A stretch of DNA of 64,000 nt, from positions 29,390-93,389 of the forward strand of contig NZ_QVMK01000011.1 of assembly GCF_010500995.1 (NCBI RefSeq), read 5' to 3'. The position numbers and the translations under genes are program-made. The stretch comes from Bacteroides sp. 224. Lineage in GTDB: Bacteria > Bacteroidota > Bacteroidia > Bacteroidales > Bacteroidaceae. The notes under the pieces were generated by a model. It had not been told where the DNA came from. It searched no databases and saw only the letters and a program-made list of their open reading frames with translations. Of the stretch, positions 1-8,873 are shown piece after piece (the stretch's first letter is position 1; each line of letters starts with the position of its first letter).

Positions 1-2
1 TG

Positions 3-479
3 AATACAGAAGCAGGTGCTAATAATTTGGCAAATGGTATTTATTGTGCTTTCCTTAACTATAAAGAAGAACAACAAGCACAATCTGCTTCTATTATATC
101 TGTTTTCGATGAAGTAAAAGAACAACCGAAAGAGCAACCCAAAGAACTACCTAAAGAGCAGCTCAAAGAACCTTTAAAGCCATCGACCCCGGTGGTTGCT
201 ACAAACGAAATTATTTTTAAAGTGCAAATACTCACAGCTTCTTCCGTGCTGAATAAGAACGATAAACGTTTTAAAGGTTTGAAAGACGTTGACTACTATA
301 AAGATGGCAAAATCTATAAATATACCTACGGAGCTTCTGCCGATTATAACGAAGTTCTTAAAACGCGCCGTCGGTTGGCCGGTAACTTTAAAGGTGCCTT
401 TGTTGTGGCATTTAAAAATGGCAAAAGAATAGATACGAACAAAGCTATTGAAGAATTTAAAAAGAAGAGAAATAAATAA
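3..479 (+). CDS. N-acetylmuramoyl-L-alanine amidase, C-terminal part (cut by window edge)
   Basis: The open frame runs in from the left edge. Its first visible residues (NTEAGANNLANGIYCAFLNY) match the final helix of amidase_3 zinc amidases, which cut the bond between N-acetylmuramic acid and the stem peptide. A charged linker rich in KEQP/KELP repeats follows. The last roughly 90 residues (FKVQILTAS..., YYKDGKIYKYTYGASADYNE, FVVAFKNGKRI) look like a SPOR-type peptidoglycan-binding domain, common at the C terminus of Bacteroidales amidases. The catalytic zinc ligands lie outside the window. The gene ends 11 bases before the MCE gene, so the two are probably cotranscribed. The family call rests on the short tail and the SPOR-like end. 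Confidence 0.75.
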   Translation, partial: NTEAGANNLANGIYCAFLNYKEEQQAQSASIISVFDEVKEQPKEQPKELPKEQLKEPLKPSTPVVATNEIIFKVQILTASSVLNKNDKRFKGLKDVDYYKDGKIYKYTYGASADYNEVLKTRRRLAGNFKGAFVVAFKNGKRIDTNKAIEEFKKKRNK

Positions 480-490
480 CAAAAGAATAT

Positions 491-1393
491 ATGAACTTAC
501 AGAAATACTTTACTAAAGAAGTCAGAATCGGAATAGCCGGAATTGTGGCTTTATGTCTTTTAGTATACGGAATTAATTATTTAAAGGGAATCCGGATGTT
601 TCATCCTACCAGCTATTTTTATGTGAAGTACACAAATATAAATGGGCTGACGAAATCGAGTCCTGTTTTTGCCGATGGCTATAAAGTAGGAATTGTGAGC
701 GATATTATATATGATTATAATAGCCCGGGAAATGTGATTGTAGAAGTAGATCTTGATCAGGATATGCGCATCCCGAAAGGTAGTTCGGCCGAATTGGAGA
801 CGGAAATGTTGGGAGGAGTAAGAATGAATATTCTGCTGGCCAACAATCCTCGCGAAAGACATGAAATAGGAGATACCATACCCGGAATATCAACAAGTGG
901 ACTAATGGGAACGGTTACAAACCTGATGCCTAAAGTAGAGATGCTGTTGCCAAAGATGGACTCTATCTTGGTGTCGTTGAATAAAATATTGGCAGATGAG
1001 AATATTCCTGCCACTCTTCAATCTCTTCGTAATATGACGGCAAATTTAGAAGTAACTTCTACACATATCAATACGTTGGTAGGCAGAGATATTCCTCAAC
1101 TTACCAGCAAATTAAATACGATAGGAGATAACTTTGTGGTGATAAGCGATAACCTGAAAGATTTTGATTATTCGGCCACCCTTCATAAAGTAGACTCTAC
1201 GATTAGTAATGTAAAAATGCTTACAGAGAGATTGAACAGCAGAGAGGGCTCAATTGGGATGTTGCTCAATGATACTCAACTATACAATAATCTGAATAGC
1301 ACTACAGCTAATGCTGCAAGTTTATTGGAAGACCTCCAGAAGAACCCAAAACGCTATGTTCATTTTTCCCTTTTCGGGCGAAAAAATAAATAG
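491..1393 (+). CDS. MCE/MlaD-family lipid-transport substrate-binding protein
   Basis: This 300-residue protein has a single N-terminal membrane segment (about residues 13-31) followed by an MCE domain (about 37-115, containing YTNINGLTKSSPVFADGYKV). The rest is helical and hydrophilic and probably periplasmic. MCE proteins (MlaD family) form rings that carry phospholipids or other hydrophobic molecules between inner and outer membranes, usually with an MlaE permease and MlaF ATPase; neither partner is in the window. Pairing with an upstream amidase is, from memory, usual in Bacteroides. A strong hairpin terminator follows about 80 bases downstream. The ATG start gives the usual MCE spacing of a short cytoplasmic tail and one membrane anchor. 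Confidence 0.85.
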   Translation: MNLQKYFTKEVRIGIAGIVALCLLVYGINYLKGIRMFHPTSYFYVKYTNINGLTKSSPVFADGYKVGIVSDIIYDYNSPGNVIVEVDLDQDMRIPKGSSAELETEMLGGVRMNILLANNPRERHEIGDTIPGISTSGLMGTVTNLMPKVEMLLPKMDSILVSLNKILADENIPATLQSLRNMTANLEVTSTHINTLVGRDIPQLTSKLNTIGDNFVVISDNLKDFDYSATLHKVDSTISNVKMLTERLNSREGSIGMLLNDTQLYNNLNSTTANAASLLEDLQKNPKRYVHFSLFGRKNK

Positions 1394-1473
1394 AAAAAAA
1401 ACTCTTATATAGATTTTATCTAAATTAGCGTGGGGATAAAAGAAGAATTTAAAAAACCCATTTAGAGATAACT

Positions 1474-1511
1474 AAAGGAACGAAAAGGCAACTTTTGGTT
1501 CCTTTTTTCTT
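1474..1511 (+). terminator. Rho-independent terminator after the MCE gene
   Basis: Arms 1474-1487 and 1492-1505 pair over 14 bases with one mismatch around a GCAA loop, and a T-rich tail follows. It ends the amidase-MCE transcript. Confidence 0.8.
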
Positions 1512-1746
1512 TGTTGTAAAGAATGGTTGTTGTATGGGTTAATTTGCAGTATATCAGTTATTTGTGTCTTGCAAGTGGAAGAAAAATGTGTTTGTTGTGA
1601 ACAATTCCATAACTCGCTGAAATTAAATGCTTTATTTTAAATGTAATAAATACAAGAAAAAAGCAATTTGTTTTTTTGAAATAAGATTCTCAATTTTGCA
1701 TTCGTAGAAGTTTCACTCATTTATTAATTGTGTATTTACTGTTGCT
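1512..1746. other. Noncoding leader region upstream of dnaA
   Basis: This is an A+T-rich stretch without an open frame. It contains the probable dnaA promoter near 1667-1698. I looked for DnaA boxes (TTATNCACA) and AT-rich 13-mer arrays on both strands and found none, so there is no sign that the replication origin lies here. Confidence 0.5.
1667..1698 (+). promoter_or_regulatory. Probable dnaA promoter
   Basis: TTTG at 1667-1670, a 20-base spacer, then CAATTTTG at 1691-1698. This is one base off the Bacteroidetes -7 consensus TAnnTTTG. It leaves a leader of about 45 bases. Confidence 0.5.
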
Positions 1747-3156
1747 ATGATAGAATCTGATCATATCAGGTTGTGGAATTCATGTCTTAAAGTGATTAAA
1801 GACAACATTCCGGATACCACATACAATACTTGGTTTGTCCCTATTGTTCCCATGAAATATGAGAACAAAACTTTAACATTGCAAGTTCCAAGTCAATTTT
1901 TTTATGAATTTATAGAAGAGAAGTTTGTCGACTTGCTCCGCACCACCTTATATAGAGTGATTGGAGAAGGAACCAAACTAATGTATAACGTGATGGTAGA
2001 TCAAAGTTCTCAAACTACTGTGAACCTTGAGGCTACCAATCGTATTGTTTCTTCGAATCCTAAACCAACCGCACAAGCGGGTAATAAAGCACCTAATATA
2101 TTAAAAGCGCCTGCCGTGCAGGACTTGGATTCTCAACTGAATCCGGAATATAATTTCGATAACTTTATTGCAGGTTCCAGTAACGTGCTTTCGCGTAGTG
2201 TGGCAGAGGCCGTAGCAAAGAGTCCGGCAAAAACTGCCTTCAACCCCTTGTTTGTTCACGGAGTGTCGGGGGTAGGTAAAACGCACCTCTCTAACGCTGT
2301 GGGTAATAAGATTAAAGAGCAGTATCCTCACATGAGGGTTTTGTATGTATCTGCCCATTTGTTTCAGGTGCAATATACCGACTCTGTGCGTAACAATACC
2401 ACCAATGATTTTATCAATTTCTATCAAACAATTGATGTGTTGATTATTGATGATATTCAGGAATTTGCAGGTGTTACAAGAACTCAGAATACATTCTTCC
2501 ATATATTTAATCACCTACACCAGAACGGAAAACAGTTGATTTTGACTTCCGACCGCGCACCTGTACTTTTGCAGGGAATGGAGGAAAGACTTTTAACCCG
2601 TTTTAAATGGGGAATGGTGGCCGAATTAGAGAAACCTTCGGTTGAGCTAAGGAAAGATATTCTCCGCAATAAAATTCACCGTGACGGGCTTCAATTCCCG
2701 CCGGAAGTAATCGACTATATTGCAGAGAATGTAAACGAGAGTGTGCGCGACCTGGAAGGGGTGGTTATTTCTATCATGGCACATTCTACCATTTATAATA
2801 AAGATATCGACTTGGAGTTGGCTCAACGCATTATCCGTAAAATCGTTCGTTGCGAAACAAAAGCCATCACAGTAGATAATATTGTGGATACAGTTTGCCG
2901 CCATTTCGAAGTGGAGCCTTCTGTAATTCATACCAAATCAAGAAAAAGAGAAGTGGTACAAGTACGTCAGATTGCTATGTATCTGGCGAAGAAACATACA
3001 GATTCATCTTCTTCTAAAATCGGACAACTAATTGGAGGGAAAGATCATGCCACTGTTCTGCATGCTTATAAAATAGTAAAAGAGCAGTGCGAAGTTGATA
3101 AGAATTTCCGTGCCGATGTGGAAAGCCTGGAAACACAGTTGAAGAGGAGGGGGTGA
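1747..3156 (+). CDS. dnaA: Chromosomal replication initiator protein DnaA
   Basis: DnaA binds origin DNA boxes, forms an ATP-dependent filament and opens the duplex. All four domains are visible in 469 residues: an N-terminal domain that contacts DnaB ([11 protein letters not shown]...TTYNTWF), a variable linker rich in N, T and P (about 95-140), an AAA+ core with Walker A GVSGVGKT (172-179) and Walker B LIIDDIQ (232-238), and a C-terminal DNA-binding domain with the signature [14 protein letters not shown]. Length and order are normal. The downstream nitroreductase faces it across a large inverted repeat. dnaA need not mark the origin in Bacteroidetes, and no cluster of boxes was seen here. 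Confidence 0.98.
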   Translation: MIESDHIRLWNSCLKVIKDNIPDTTYNTWFVPIVPMKYENKTLTLQVPSQFFYEFIEEKFVDLLRTTLYRVIGEGTKLMYNVMVDQSSQTTVNLEATNRIVSSNPKPTAQAGNKAPNILKAPAVQDLDSQLNPEYNFDNFIAGSSNVLSRSVAEAVAKSPAKTAFNPLFVHGVSGVGKTHLSNAVGNKIKEQYPHMRVLYVSAHLFQVQYTDSVRNNTTNDFINFYQTIDVLIIDDIQEFAGVTRTQNTFFHIFNHLHQNGKQLILTSDRAPVLLQGMEERLLTRFKWGMVAELEKPSVELRKDILRNKIHRDGLQFPPEVIDYIAENVNESVRDLEGVVISIMAHSTIYNKDIDLELAQRIIRKIVRCETKAITVDNIVDTVCRHFEVEPSVIHTKSRKREVVQVRQIAMYLAKKHTDSSSSKIGQLIGGKDHATVLHAYKIVKEQCEVDKNFRADVESLETQLKRRG

Positions 3157-3251
3157 ATTGAGAATTAGGAATTAAGAATTAGGAATTTGAGAGATTTCCT
3201 TATGTAGCTTTTTTAATTTTCTTAATTCCTAATTCCTAATTCTCAATTCCT
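3155..3251. repeat. Long inverted repeat between dnaA and the nitroreductase
   Basis: A perfect 20-base inverted repeat (3155-3174 and 3230-3249) is built from AATTAGG/CCTAATT words, which are also repeated tandemly within each arm. It starts inside the dnaA stop codon and ends just before the stop of the convergent nitroreductase gene. It could fold as a hairpin in either transcript and act as a bidirectional terminator. Confidence 0.8.
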
Positions 3252-3257
3252 AATTAC

Positions 3258-3995
3258 TCACTCAAACCCTTGTTCACGAATCACCTTAAACAAGTTTTCG
3301 GTAATTGCTTCATTATCTTTTTTGCTGTAACGAATATCCGTAAACACCTGAGCCAATGTTTCTTTTTGATTTTCTTCTATGAATTTCTTATTGATAGCTA
3401 ATGACTCTTTGAAGCTGTATAGCCTGTCGATATCTGCCGGACTATAATCTTTATACGTTTCTTCGTGAATGATGCCTTCGATTGGTAAGCGATCTACAAG
3501 TTCGGGGCATTCGTCGGGATAGCCTACGGTAATAGTGGCAATAGGGAAAACTAATTTCGGCAGTTGAAGCGTTTTAATAATCATCTGAGGATTATAAGTG
3601 GTGGTGCCCAGGTAGCAAATGCCTAACCCTTTATCTTCGGCAGCGGTGCAAAAGGTTTGGGCAACGATTAAAGCATCCATGGCGGCATTCATAAAAGACT
3701 GGAAATTGTTGTAACCGGGAACGGCTTTTCGCTCTTCGCACCATTTGCAAAAACGATTGAAATCTGCACAAAAAGTGAGTACAACGGGTGCAGTTTGTAT
3801 GGGTTTCTGGTTGTAATGAGCAGGAGATAATTGAGCTAACATTTCTTTATCTCGCGTTACTACAACGCTATAAAGTTGCATGTTTCCGGTAGTGGAAGCT
3901 CTGAATGCTGTTTCGAGTAAATCATTTAACAATTCGGAGGAAATAGTTTCCTGTTTGTACTTCCTGATTGTTCTTCTGTTTTTCATTGATTCCAT
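3258..3995 (-). CDS. Nitroreductase-family NAD(P)H oxidoreductase
   Basis: This 245-residue protein belongs to the FMN-binding nitroreductase superfamily. It has the N-terminal basic cluster (KNRRTIRKYK) that contacts FMN phosphate, then RASTTGNMQLYSVVV, a central helix (AMDALIVAQTFCTAAEDKGLG) and the YLGTTTYNP segment that closes the flavin site. Such enzymes reduce nitroaromatics, quinones or flavins, and the natural substrate cannot be read from sequence. The protein is likely cytoplasmic since no signal peptide is visible. It has its own promoter (4011-4020) and lies between dnaA and nrdJ, an order I recall from Bacteroides chromosomes. Confidence 0.85.
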   Translation of the reverse strand: MESMKNRRTIRKYKQETISSELLNDLLETAFRASTTGNMQLYSVVVTRDKEMLAQLSPAHYNQKPIQTAPVVLTFCADFNRFCKWCEERKAVPGYNNFQSFMNAAMDALIVAQTFCTAAEDKGLGICYLGTTTYNPQMIIKTLQLPKLVFPIATITVGYPDECPELVDRLPIEGIIHEETYKDYSPADIDRLYSFKESLAINKKFIEENQKETLAQVFTDIRYSKKDNEAITENLFKVIREQGFE

Positions 3996-4010
3996 AATAA
4001 AAATGTTTTT

Positions 4011-4020
4011 TGCAAAGATA
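4011..4020 (-). promoter_or_regulatory. -7 box of the nitroreductase promoter
   Basis: On the minus strand the sequence reads TATCTTTGCA, an exact TAnnTTTG box, 16-25 bases upstream of the ATG. Confidence 0.55.
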
Positions 4021-4338
4021 GTTTAAGATCTGCATATAATGCATTTGAAGCCTTTTTATTCTTGTTAAATTTTCCTTTTTGGATAACTTCAAATGCATTT
4101 ATCTATAATTAACTTTTCTTTTTGGAGAACTTTTTGTAGTCTCAGTTGTTGTTATTTTATTGATAATTAGCAATTTGTATGTTGGAAATGGAAAACTTAG
4201 TTGTCTGTTCATAAATACTTCTGTATTTGTTTTGATATAATAAAAAACATTCATAGTTTTGTGTCGCATATTCAATGAAAGGGGTAACTTCTACAAATTT
4301 GCTCTTAAAGATAAAAAACCATCAAAGAAATATTAAAA
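4021..4338. other. Noncoding region upstream of nrdJ
   Basis: Very A+T-rich, with no open frame. It holds the nrdJ promoter at 4231-4261 and two TGCATTTGAAG/CTTCAAATGCA words (near 4041 and 4087) that form a loose inverted repeat. I looked for a B12-box or other cobalamin riboswitch hallmark, which might be expected before a B12-dependent reductase, and did not see one. Confidence 0.45.
4231..4261 (+). promoter_or_regulatory. nrdJ promoter
   Basis: TTTG (4231-4234), exactly 19 bases, then TAGTTTTG (4254-4261). This is the best match to the Bacteroidetes promoter consensus in the window. The leader is about 70 bases. Confidence 0.65.
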
Positions 4339-6876
4339 GTGGAAAAGCAGATTTATTCTTATGACGAAGCTTTTGAAGAATCTTTACGATACTTCCAAGG
4401 CGACGAGCTTGCTGCGAGGGTTTGGGTAAACAAATACGCAGTAAAAGACTCTTTCGGAAATATTTATGAAAAATCTCCGGCAGATATGCATTGGAGAATT
4501 GCTAACGAAGTTGCACGTGTAGAAGCAAAGTACCCTAACCCGTTGAGTGCTAAGGAACTTTTTGAATTGCTCGATCATTTTAAGTACATCATTCCCCAAG
4601 GAAGCCCGATGACGGGAATTGGGAACGACTATCAGGTAGCCTCTTTATCTAACTGTTTTGTTATTGGGGTAGATGGTGCGGCCGACTCTTACGGAGCCAT
4701 TATTAAAGTAGACGAAGAACAAGTACAATTAATGAAGAGACGCGGAGGCGTAGGGCACGACCTTTCTCACATTCGCCCCAAAGGATCTCCCGTTAAAAAC
4801 TCGGCGTTAACCTCTACAGGTATTGTGCCGTTTATGGAAAGATACTCCAATTCAACCCGCGAGGTAGCACAAGACGGTCGCAGAGGCGCACTTATGTTGA
4901 GCGTATCTATTAAACACCCCGATTCGGAATCATTTATTGACGCTAAGATGACGGAGGGCAAAGTAACCGGTGCCAACGTATCCGTGAAACTGGATGACGA
5001 ATTTATGGCAGCAGCAATCGAAGGTCGCCCTTACCAACAAAAATACCCGGTTGACTCAACACAGCCAACGGTAACAAAAGAAATCGATGCTTCGAACTTG
5101 TGGAAAAAAATAGTTCACAATGCCTGGAAATCGGCCGAGCCCGGTGTTTTATTCTGGGACACAATCATCAAAGAATCTGTTCCCGATTGCTACGCCGATT
5201 TAGGATATCGTACCGTTTCTACCAATCCTTGCGGAGAAATACCGTTGTGTCCTTACGATTCTTGTCGTTTGTTGGCTATCAACCTTTATTCTTATGTGGT
5301 AAATCCGTTTACTAAAGATGCTTACTTTGATTTCGATTTATTTAAGAAGCATGTAGCATTGGCACAACGCATCATGGATGATATCATCGACCTGGAATTG
5401 GAGAAAATCGAGCAAATCCTTGAAAAAGTAGACGAAGATCCCGAAGAGTCTGAAGTGAAACGCACAGAACATGTATTGTGGGAAAAAATATATAAGAAGA
5501 GCGGACAAGGTAGACGCACCGGAGTAGGTATTACTGCGGAGGGCGATATGCTTGCAGCACTGAACCTGAGATACGGAACCGAAGAGGCTACCGAATTCTC
5601 CGAAAAAGTACACCGTGAAGTTGCACTTTGCGCATATCGTTCATCGGTTGAGATGGCTAAAGAACGCGGCGCCTTCGAAGTGTACAATGCGGAAAGAGAA
5701 AAAAACAATCCGTTTATTAATCGTCTTCGCGAAGCTGATGCCGAACTATACGAGGAGATGAAGAAATACGGACGTCGTAATATCGCTTGTTTAACCATCG
5801 CCCCTACGGGCACTACCAGTTTGATGACTCAAACTACTTCGGGCATTGAGCCTGTGTTCTTGCCTGTGTACAAGCGTCGTAGAAAAGTAAATCCGAACGA
5901 TGCGCAAGTGCGTGTGGATTTTGTAGACGAAACAGGAGATGCTTTCGAAGAATATATCGTATTCCACCATAAATTTGTAACTTGGATGGAAGCCAATGGT
6001 TACGATCCTTCCAAACGATATACGCAGGAAGAAATCGACGAATTGGTAGAAAAATCACCTTATTATAAAGCTACGTCCAACGATGTAGACTGGTTGATGA
6101 AGGTGAAAATGCAAGGTAGAATCCAGAAATGGGTAGACCACTCCATCAGTGTAACCATCAATCTGCCAAACGATGTAGACGAAGAACTCGTAAACCGTTT
6201 GTACGTAGAGGCTTGGAAATCGGGTTGTAAAGGTTGTACTGTGTATCGCGACGGATCTCGTTCGGGGGTTCTTGTTTCGACAAAAGATGATAAAGGCGGA
6301 GAACTGCCTCCATGCAAACCGCCTACAGTAGTGGAAGTGCGTCCGCAAAGTCTGGAAGCCGATGTGGTAAGATTCCAAAACAACAAAGAAAAGTGGGTAG
6401 CTTTCGTTGGCTTGCTCGATGGCAGACCTTACGAAATCTTTACCGGGCTTCAGGATGACGACGAAGGTATTTTGCTTCCCAAAACCGTGGTTAGCGGAAA
6501 GATCATTAAAAGTGTAGATGAAAACGGAGCCAAAAGATACGACTTCCAATTCCAGAACAAGCGCGGTTACAAAACCACCATCGAAGGACTTTCTGAAAAG
6601 TTCAACAAAGAATACTGGAACTATGCAAAATTGATTTCCGGCGTACTTCGTTGGAGAATGCCAATCGAACAGGTTATTAAATTGGTAAGTTCGCTTCAGT
6701 TAGACAGCGAAAACATTAATACCTGGAAGAATGGGGTGGAACGTGCCTTGAAAAAATATATTCAGGATGGCACCGAAGCCAAAGGAAAGAAGTGTCCGAA
6801 CTGTGGCAATGAATCCTTGGTGTATCAGGAAGGATGTTTGATTTGTAAAACTTGTGGATCATCCCGCTGCGGATAA
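4339..6876 (+). CDS. nrdJ: Class II (adenosylcobalamin-dependent) ribonucleoside-diphosphate reductase
   Basis: NrdJ makes deoxyribonucleotides using a radical generated from adenosylcobalamin, so it needs neither oxygen nor a small subunit. In this 845-residue chain the class II active site is clear: redox cysteines C106 (SLSNCFV) and C309 (DSCRLLAIN), and N296-C298-E300 in the loop STNPCGEIPLCP. C298 is the thiyl radical site. The C terminus carries a zinc-ribbon-like CPNC...CKTCGSSRCG segment, which also supplies the thiol pair that re-reduces the active site. GTG at 4339 is the first start codon in frame and gives the normal N terminus (EKQIYSYDEAFEESL). A tandem of 22-base palindromic repeats follows the stop. 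Other reductase classes were not seen in the window. Confidence 0.95.
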   Translation: MEKQIYSYDEAFEESLRYFQGDELAARVWVNKYAVKDSFGNIYEKSPADMHWRIANEVARVEAKYPNPLSAKELFELLDHFKYIIPQGSPMTGIGNDYQVASLSNCFVIGVDGAADSYGAIIKVDEEQVQLMKRRGGVGHDLSHIRPKGSPVKNSALTSTGIVPFMERYSNSTREVAQDGRRGALMLSVSIKHPDSESFIDAKMTEGKVTGANVSVKLDDEFMAAAIEGRPYQQKYPVDSTQPTVTKEIDASNLWKKIVHNAWKSAEPGVLFWDTIIKESVPDCYADLGYRTVSTNPCGEIPLCPYDSCRLLAINLYSYVVNPFTKDAYFDFDLFKKHVALAQRIMDDIIDLELEKIEQILEKVDEDPEESEVKRTEHVLWEKIYKKSGQGRRTGVGITAEGDMLAALNLRYGTEEATEFSEKVHREVALCAYRSSVEMAKERGAFEVYNAEREKNNPFINRLREADAELYEEMKKYGRRNIACLTIAPTGTTSLMTQTTSGIEPVFLPVYKRRRKVNPNDAQVRVDFVDETGDAFEEYIVFHHKFVTWMEANGYDPSKRYTQEEIDELVEKSPYYKATSNDVDWLMKVKMQGRIQKWVDHSISVTINLPNDVDEELVNRLYVEAWKSGCKGCTVYRDGSRSGVLVSTKDDKGGELPPCKPPTVVEVRPQSLEADVVRFQNNKEKWVAFVGLLDGRPYEIFTGLQDDDEGILLPKTVVSGKIIKSVDENGAKRYDFQFQNKRGYKTTIEGLSEKFNKEYWNYAKLISGVLRWRMPIEQVIKLVSSLQLDSENINTWKNGVERALKKYIQDGTEAKGKKCPNCGNESLVYQEGCLICKTCGSSRCG

Positions 6877-6900
6877 TCGAATATAGAAAACATATTTTTA

Positions 6901-6990
6901 AGAGTAGAGCCGTTAAGTCCACAAACTTGACGGCTCTACTTTTAAGAGTACACGCGTCAAGTTCAAAGAGTAGACGTGTCAAGTGTAAAT
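6901..6990. repeat. 22-base palindromic repeat units after nrdJ (family D)
   Basis: The first part is a 16-base-pair hairpin (arms 6903-6918 and 6925-6940, one wobble) followed by TTTTA, which could terminate nrdJ. It is followed by two direct units starting at 6945 and 6967, exactly 22 bases apart, each carrying AGAGTA-CACGCGTCAAGT or a close variant. A further copy (AGAGTACACGTGTCAAGT) lies at about 25871, next to the GC-rich repeat array there. Confidence 0.75.
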
Positions 6991-7065
6991 TCAAAAAATA
7001 TTCATCACAGAAGAAAGATAGGGGGAAAGTTTGTTATTGATAATTTAATTCCGAAGAATAATAGC

Positions 7066-7073
7066 TACATTTG
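7066..7073 (+). promoter_or_regulatory. -7 box upstream of the ATPase-nuclease pair
   Basis: TACATTTG matches TAnnTTTG, 29 bases before the ATG. No clear TTTG at the expected upstream spacing, so the assignment is moderate. Confidence 0.45.
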
Positions 7074-7101
7074 TATGGTTGTAAATTAATTATTCAACAG
7101 T

Positions 7102-8319
7102 ATGGGAAAGATTAAAATAAAATATTTCGGTCCTATCAGAGAAGGTTATTTAGAAGATGATGGTTTTATGGACATCTCTAAAGTGACGTTTTTTATAGGA
7201 AATCAGGGAAGTGGTAAAAGTACTGTTGCTAAACTTATATCCACTTTTTCATGGATCGAAAAGGTAATATTCCGAGGTGATTATGAAGAAGAATGGTTCA
7301 CACGGGAAGGAATATTAAGAGAAAACTATTGTACTTATCATCGAATTGAAAACTATTTTCGTCCTGATACATATATTGAGTACCAAGGAGATGCATATAC
7401 TATAAAATATGAAAATAATGGAGTAAGTATCTCTAAAACCGACAATAATGAATATGAACTGCCGCAGGTAATGTATATTCCGGCTGAACGAAATTTTCTG
7501 GCTTATGTTGAGGACCCGCGAAAATACAAAGATATATCAGAGTCGTTGGTAGAATTTTTGGGTGAATATATAAAAGCATATCGAAAATCGGAAAAGGCTG
7601 TATCTCTTCCTATCAACGGAGTGACTATTGAATATGAAAAGTCGAATGATCTGGTTTACATCAAAGGTCGTGATTATCGTATTAAGCTTTCTGAAGCATC
7701 AAGCGGTTTTCAATCAGTAGTTCCACTTTATTTGGCATCAAAATACCTTTCAGATTCAATCAAAGATTTTAAAAAGAATGTTTCAATGAGTAGTGAGGAG
7801 GAAGAACGCTTTGCTAAACTAACAGCGGATGTTCTTGCTGATTCTTCGCTCACTGATAAGCAAAGGCGAATTGTGCTCTCTCAGTTAGGTAAAAGATTTA
7901 ATAAAACGGCTTTTATTAATATTGTAGAGGAGCCGGAGCAAAATCTGTTTCCTACATCACAGTGGGAGATGTTGCAAAGTTTGTTGTCGTTTAGTAACGA
8001 AGAGAAAGGGAATAAACTAATTGTTACTACGCATAGTCCTTATCTGATAAATTATTTAACGCTGGCTGTGAAGGCTGCAATTCTGAATAAGAAAATTGAG
8101 AGTGATAAATTGAGAGAGGAACTCGGGCAGATTATTGCATTGAATTCTGTTGTTGCCCCGGAAAACTTATCTGTTTTCGAACTGAATGAAGAAAACGGAA
8201 CAATCAGAAAGTTGGAAACTTATAAGGGGCTGCCTTCCGATGAGCATCAACTGAATGAGAAATTAGAAGAGAGTAACGATTTATTTGCTGCTTTACTGGA
8301 AATTCAACAGAAATTATGA
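7102..8319 (+). CDS. AAA/ABC-type ATPase of a two-gene nuclease module
   Basis: This 405-residue protein is an SMC/OLD-like ATPase. Walker A is GNQGSGKST (33-41). An ABC-signature-like LSEASSGFQS follows at about 197-205, then a Walker B region INIVEEPEQ (273-280) with the catalytic glutamates, and the H-loop VTTHSPYL with H311. The insertion between Walker A and the signature is short, so there is no long coiled coil. Nothing resembling a TOPRIM domain is fused, which separates it from OLD/GajA nucleases. The stop codon overlaps the start of the next gene by 4 bases, so translation is probably coupled. ATPases of this class paired with small nucleases are common in phage-defence modules. That role is inferred from architecture, and I do not recognise a named system. 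Confidence 0.8.
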   Translation: MGKIKIKYFGPIREGYLEDDGFMDISKVTFFIGNQGSGKSTVAKLISTFSWIEKVIFRGDYEEEWFTREGILRENYCTYHRIENYFRPDTYIEYQGDAYTIKYENNGVSISKTDNNEYELPQVMYIPAERNFLAYVEDPRKYKDISESLVEFLGEYIKAYRKSEKAVSLPINGVTIEYEKSNDLVYIKGRDYRIKLSEASSGFQSVVPLYLASKYLSDSIKDFKKNVSMSSEEEERFAKLTADVLADSSLTDKQRRIVLSQLGKRFNKTAFINIVEEPEQNLFPTSQWEMLQSLLSFSNEEKGNKLIVTTHSPYLINYLTLAVKAAILNKKIESDKLREELGQIIALNSVVAPENLSVFELNEENGTIRKLETYKGLPSDEHQLNEKLEESNDLFAALLEIQQKL

Positions 8320-8834
8320 GTACAGTTTTTTTTCCAATTGATAAGAAGGCTGTTTCTGATAAAAAACGTTTTGGTCTTTGCGATAATCCGCCACCACCAC
8401 ATAATCCGGCCTATTTAGATGAAAAGAATGGTGAATTGTGGATTGCGGTTGTTGAAAATGATTCGTTGGAATCAATTACATTTTATCCTTTGGATAATTG
8501 TATTGTATTAAAACGTGCTGATGAAAAGAAAGCTAAATGTTGCGACGCAGTTCTGGTGCATGATTCTACGGTTATCTTTGTGGAGTTAAAGCAGAGAACA
8601 GAGCGTGGAAAGACTTGGATTGTAGAGGGCGAAGAACAGTTGAGAAGTACCATAACTCACTTTAACGAGAGTAGTGAAGCAGAGAATTACGAAATAAGAA
8701 AAGCATATATAGCTAATAGTGAACGGCCAGTTTCTAAAAAGTCATGGTTGCTACGTATGGAGCGTTTCTTTGATGAAACAGGATATATCTTGAGAATAGG
8801 AAACAGGATAAAGATTAACGAAGCAGCTTTATAG
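8316..8834 (+). CDS. Predicted PD-(D/E)XK nuclease, partner of the ATPase
   Basis: This 172-residue cytoplasmic protein has no familiar name. It shows the core of a PD-(D/E)XK nuclease: D77 in CCDAVLVHD, then a strand and E90-L91-K92 in VIFVELKQR. A conserved-looking Q108 (EEQLRSTITHF) sits in the following helix, as in Holliday-resolvase-like and Cas4-like members. This spacing (D-x12-ExK, then Q 16 residues on) fits a metal-dependent DNA or RNA nuclease. The N-terminal 70 residues are family-specific, with PPPPHNPAYLDEKNGELW near residue 25. The ATG lies inside the last codons of the ATPase gene (ATGA overlap). The fold call is by eye and could be wrong, but D, ExK and Q in the right order is good support. 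Confidence 0.6.
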   Translation: MSTVFFPIDKKAVSDKKRFGLCDNPPPPHNPAYLDEKNGELWIAVVENDSLESITFYPLDNCIVLKRADEKKAKCCDAVLVHDSTVIFVELKQRTERGKTWIVEGEEQLRSTITHFNESSEAENYEIRKAYIANSERPVSKKSWLLRMERFFDETGYILRIGNRIKINEAAL

Positions 8835-8845
8835 GTGTCGTAAAC

Positions 8846-8853
8846 TAATTTTG
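8846..8853 (+). promoter_or_regulatory. -7 box of the malQ promoter
   Basis: TAATTTTG, 20 bases before the malQ ATG and just after the nuclease stop codon. It suggests malQ is transcribed separately from the ATPase-nuclease pair. Confidence 0.5.
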
Positions 8854-8873
8854 AACATATACTTATATCTGAT

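Noticed and set aside
1394..1746. Replication origin next to dnaA
   Set aside because: No cluster of DnaA boxes or AT-rich unwinding repeats was found on either side of dnaA. The single TTATCCACA noted (near 46418) is inside rlmN.
3996..4338. Cobalamin riboswitch upstream of nrdJ or mutA
   Set aside because: No B12 box (GCCACTG-like) or matching stems were seen in either leader.
5322..5813. Long antisense open frame within nrdJ
   Set aside because: It is opposite a clear coding sequence with strong protein signatures; the peptide is Ser-rich with no recognisable domain. The same reasoning applies to all other antisense frames inside genes.
7102..8834. A Gabija, Septu or PARIS defence system
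   Set aside because: There is no UvrD-like helicase or TOPRIM, no HNH partner and no DUF4435 protein. The second gene shows PD-(D/E)XK features instead.
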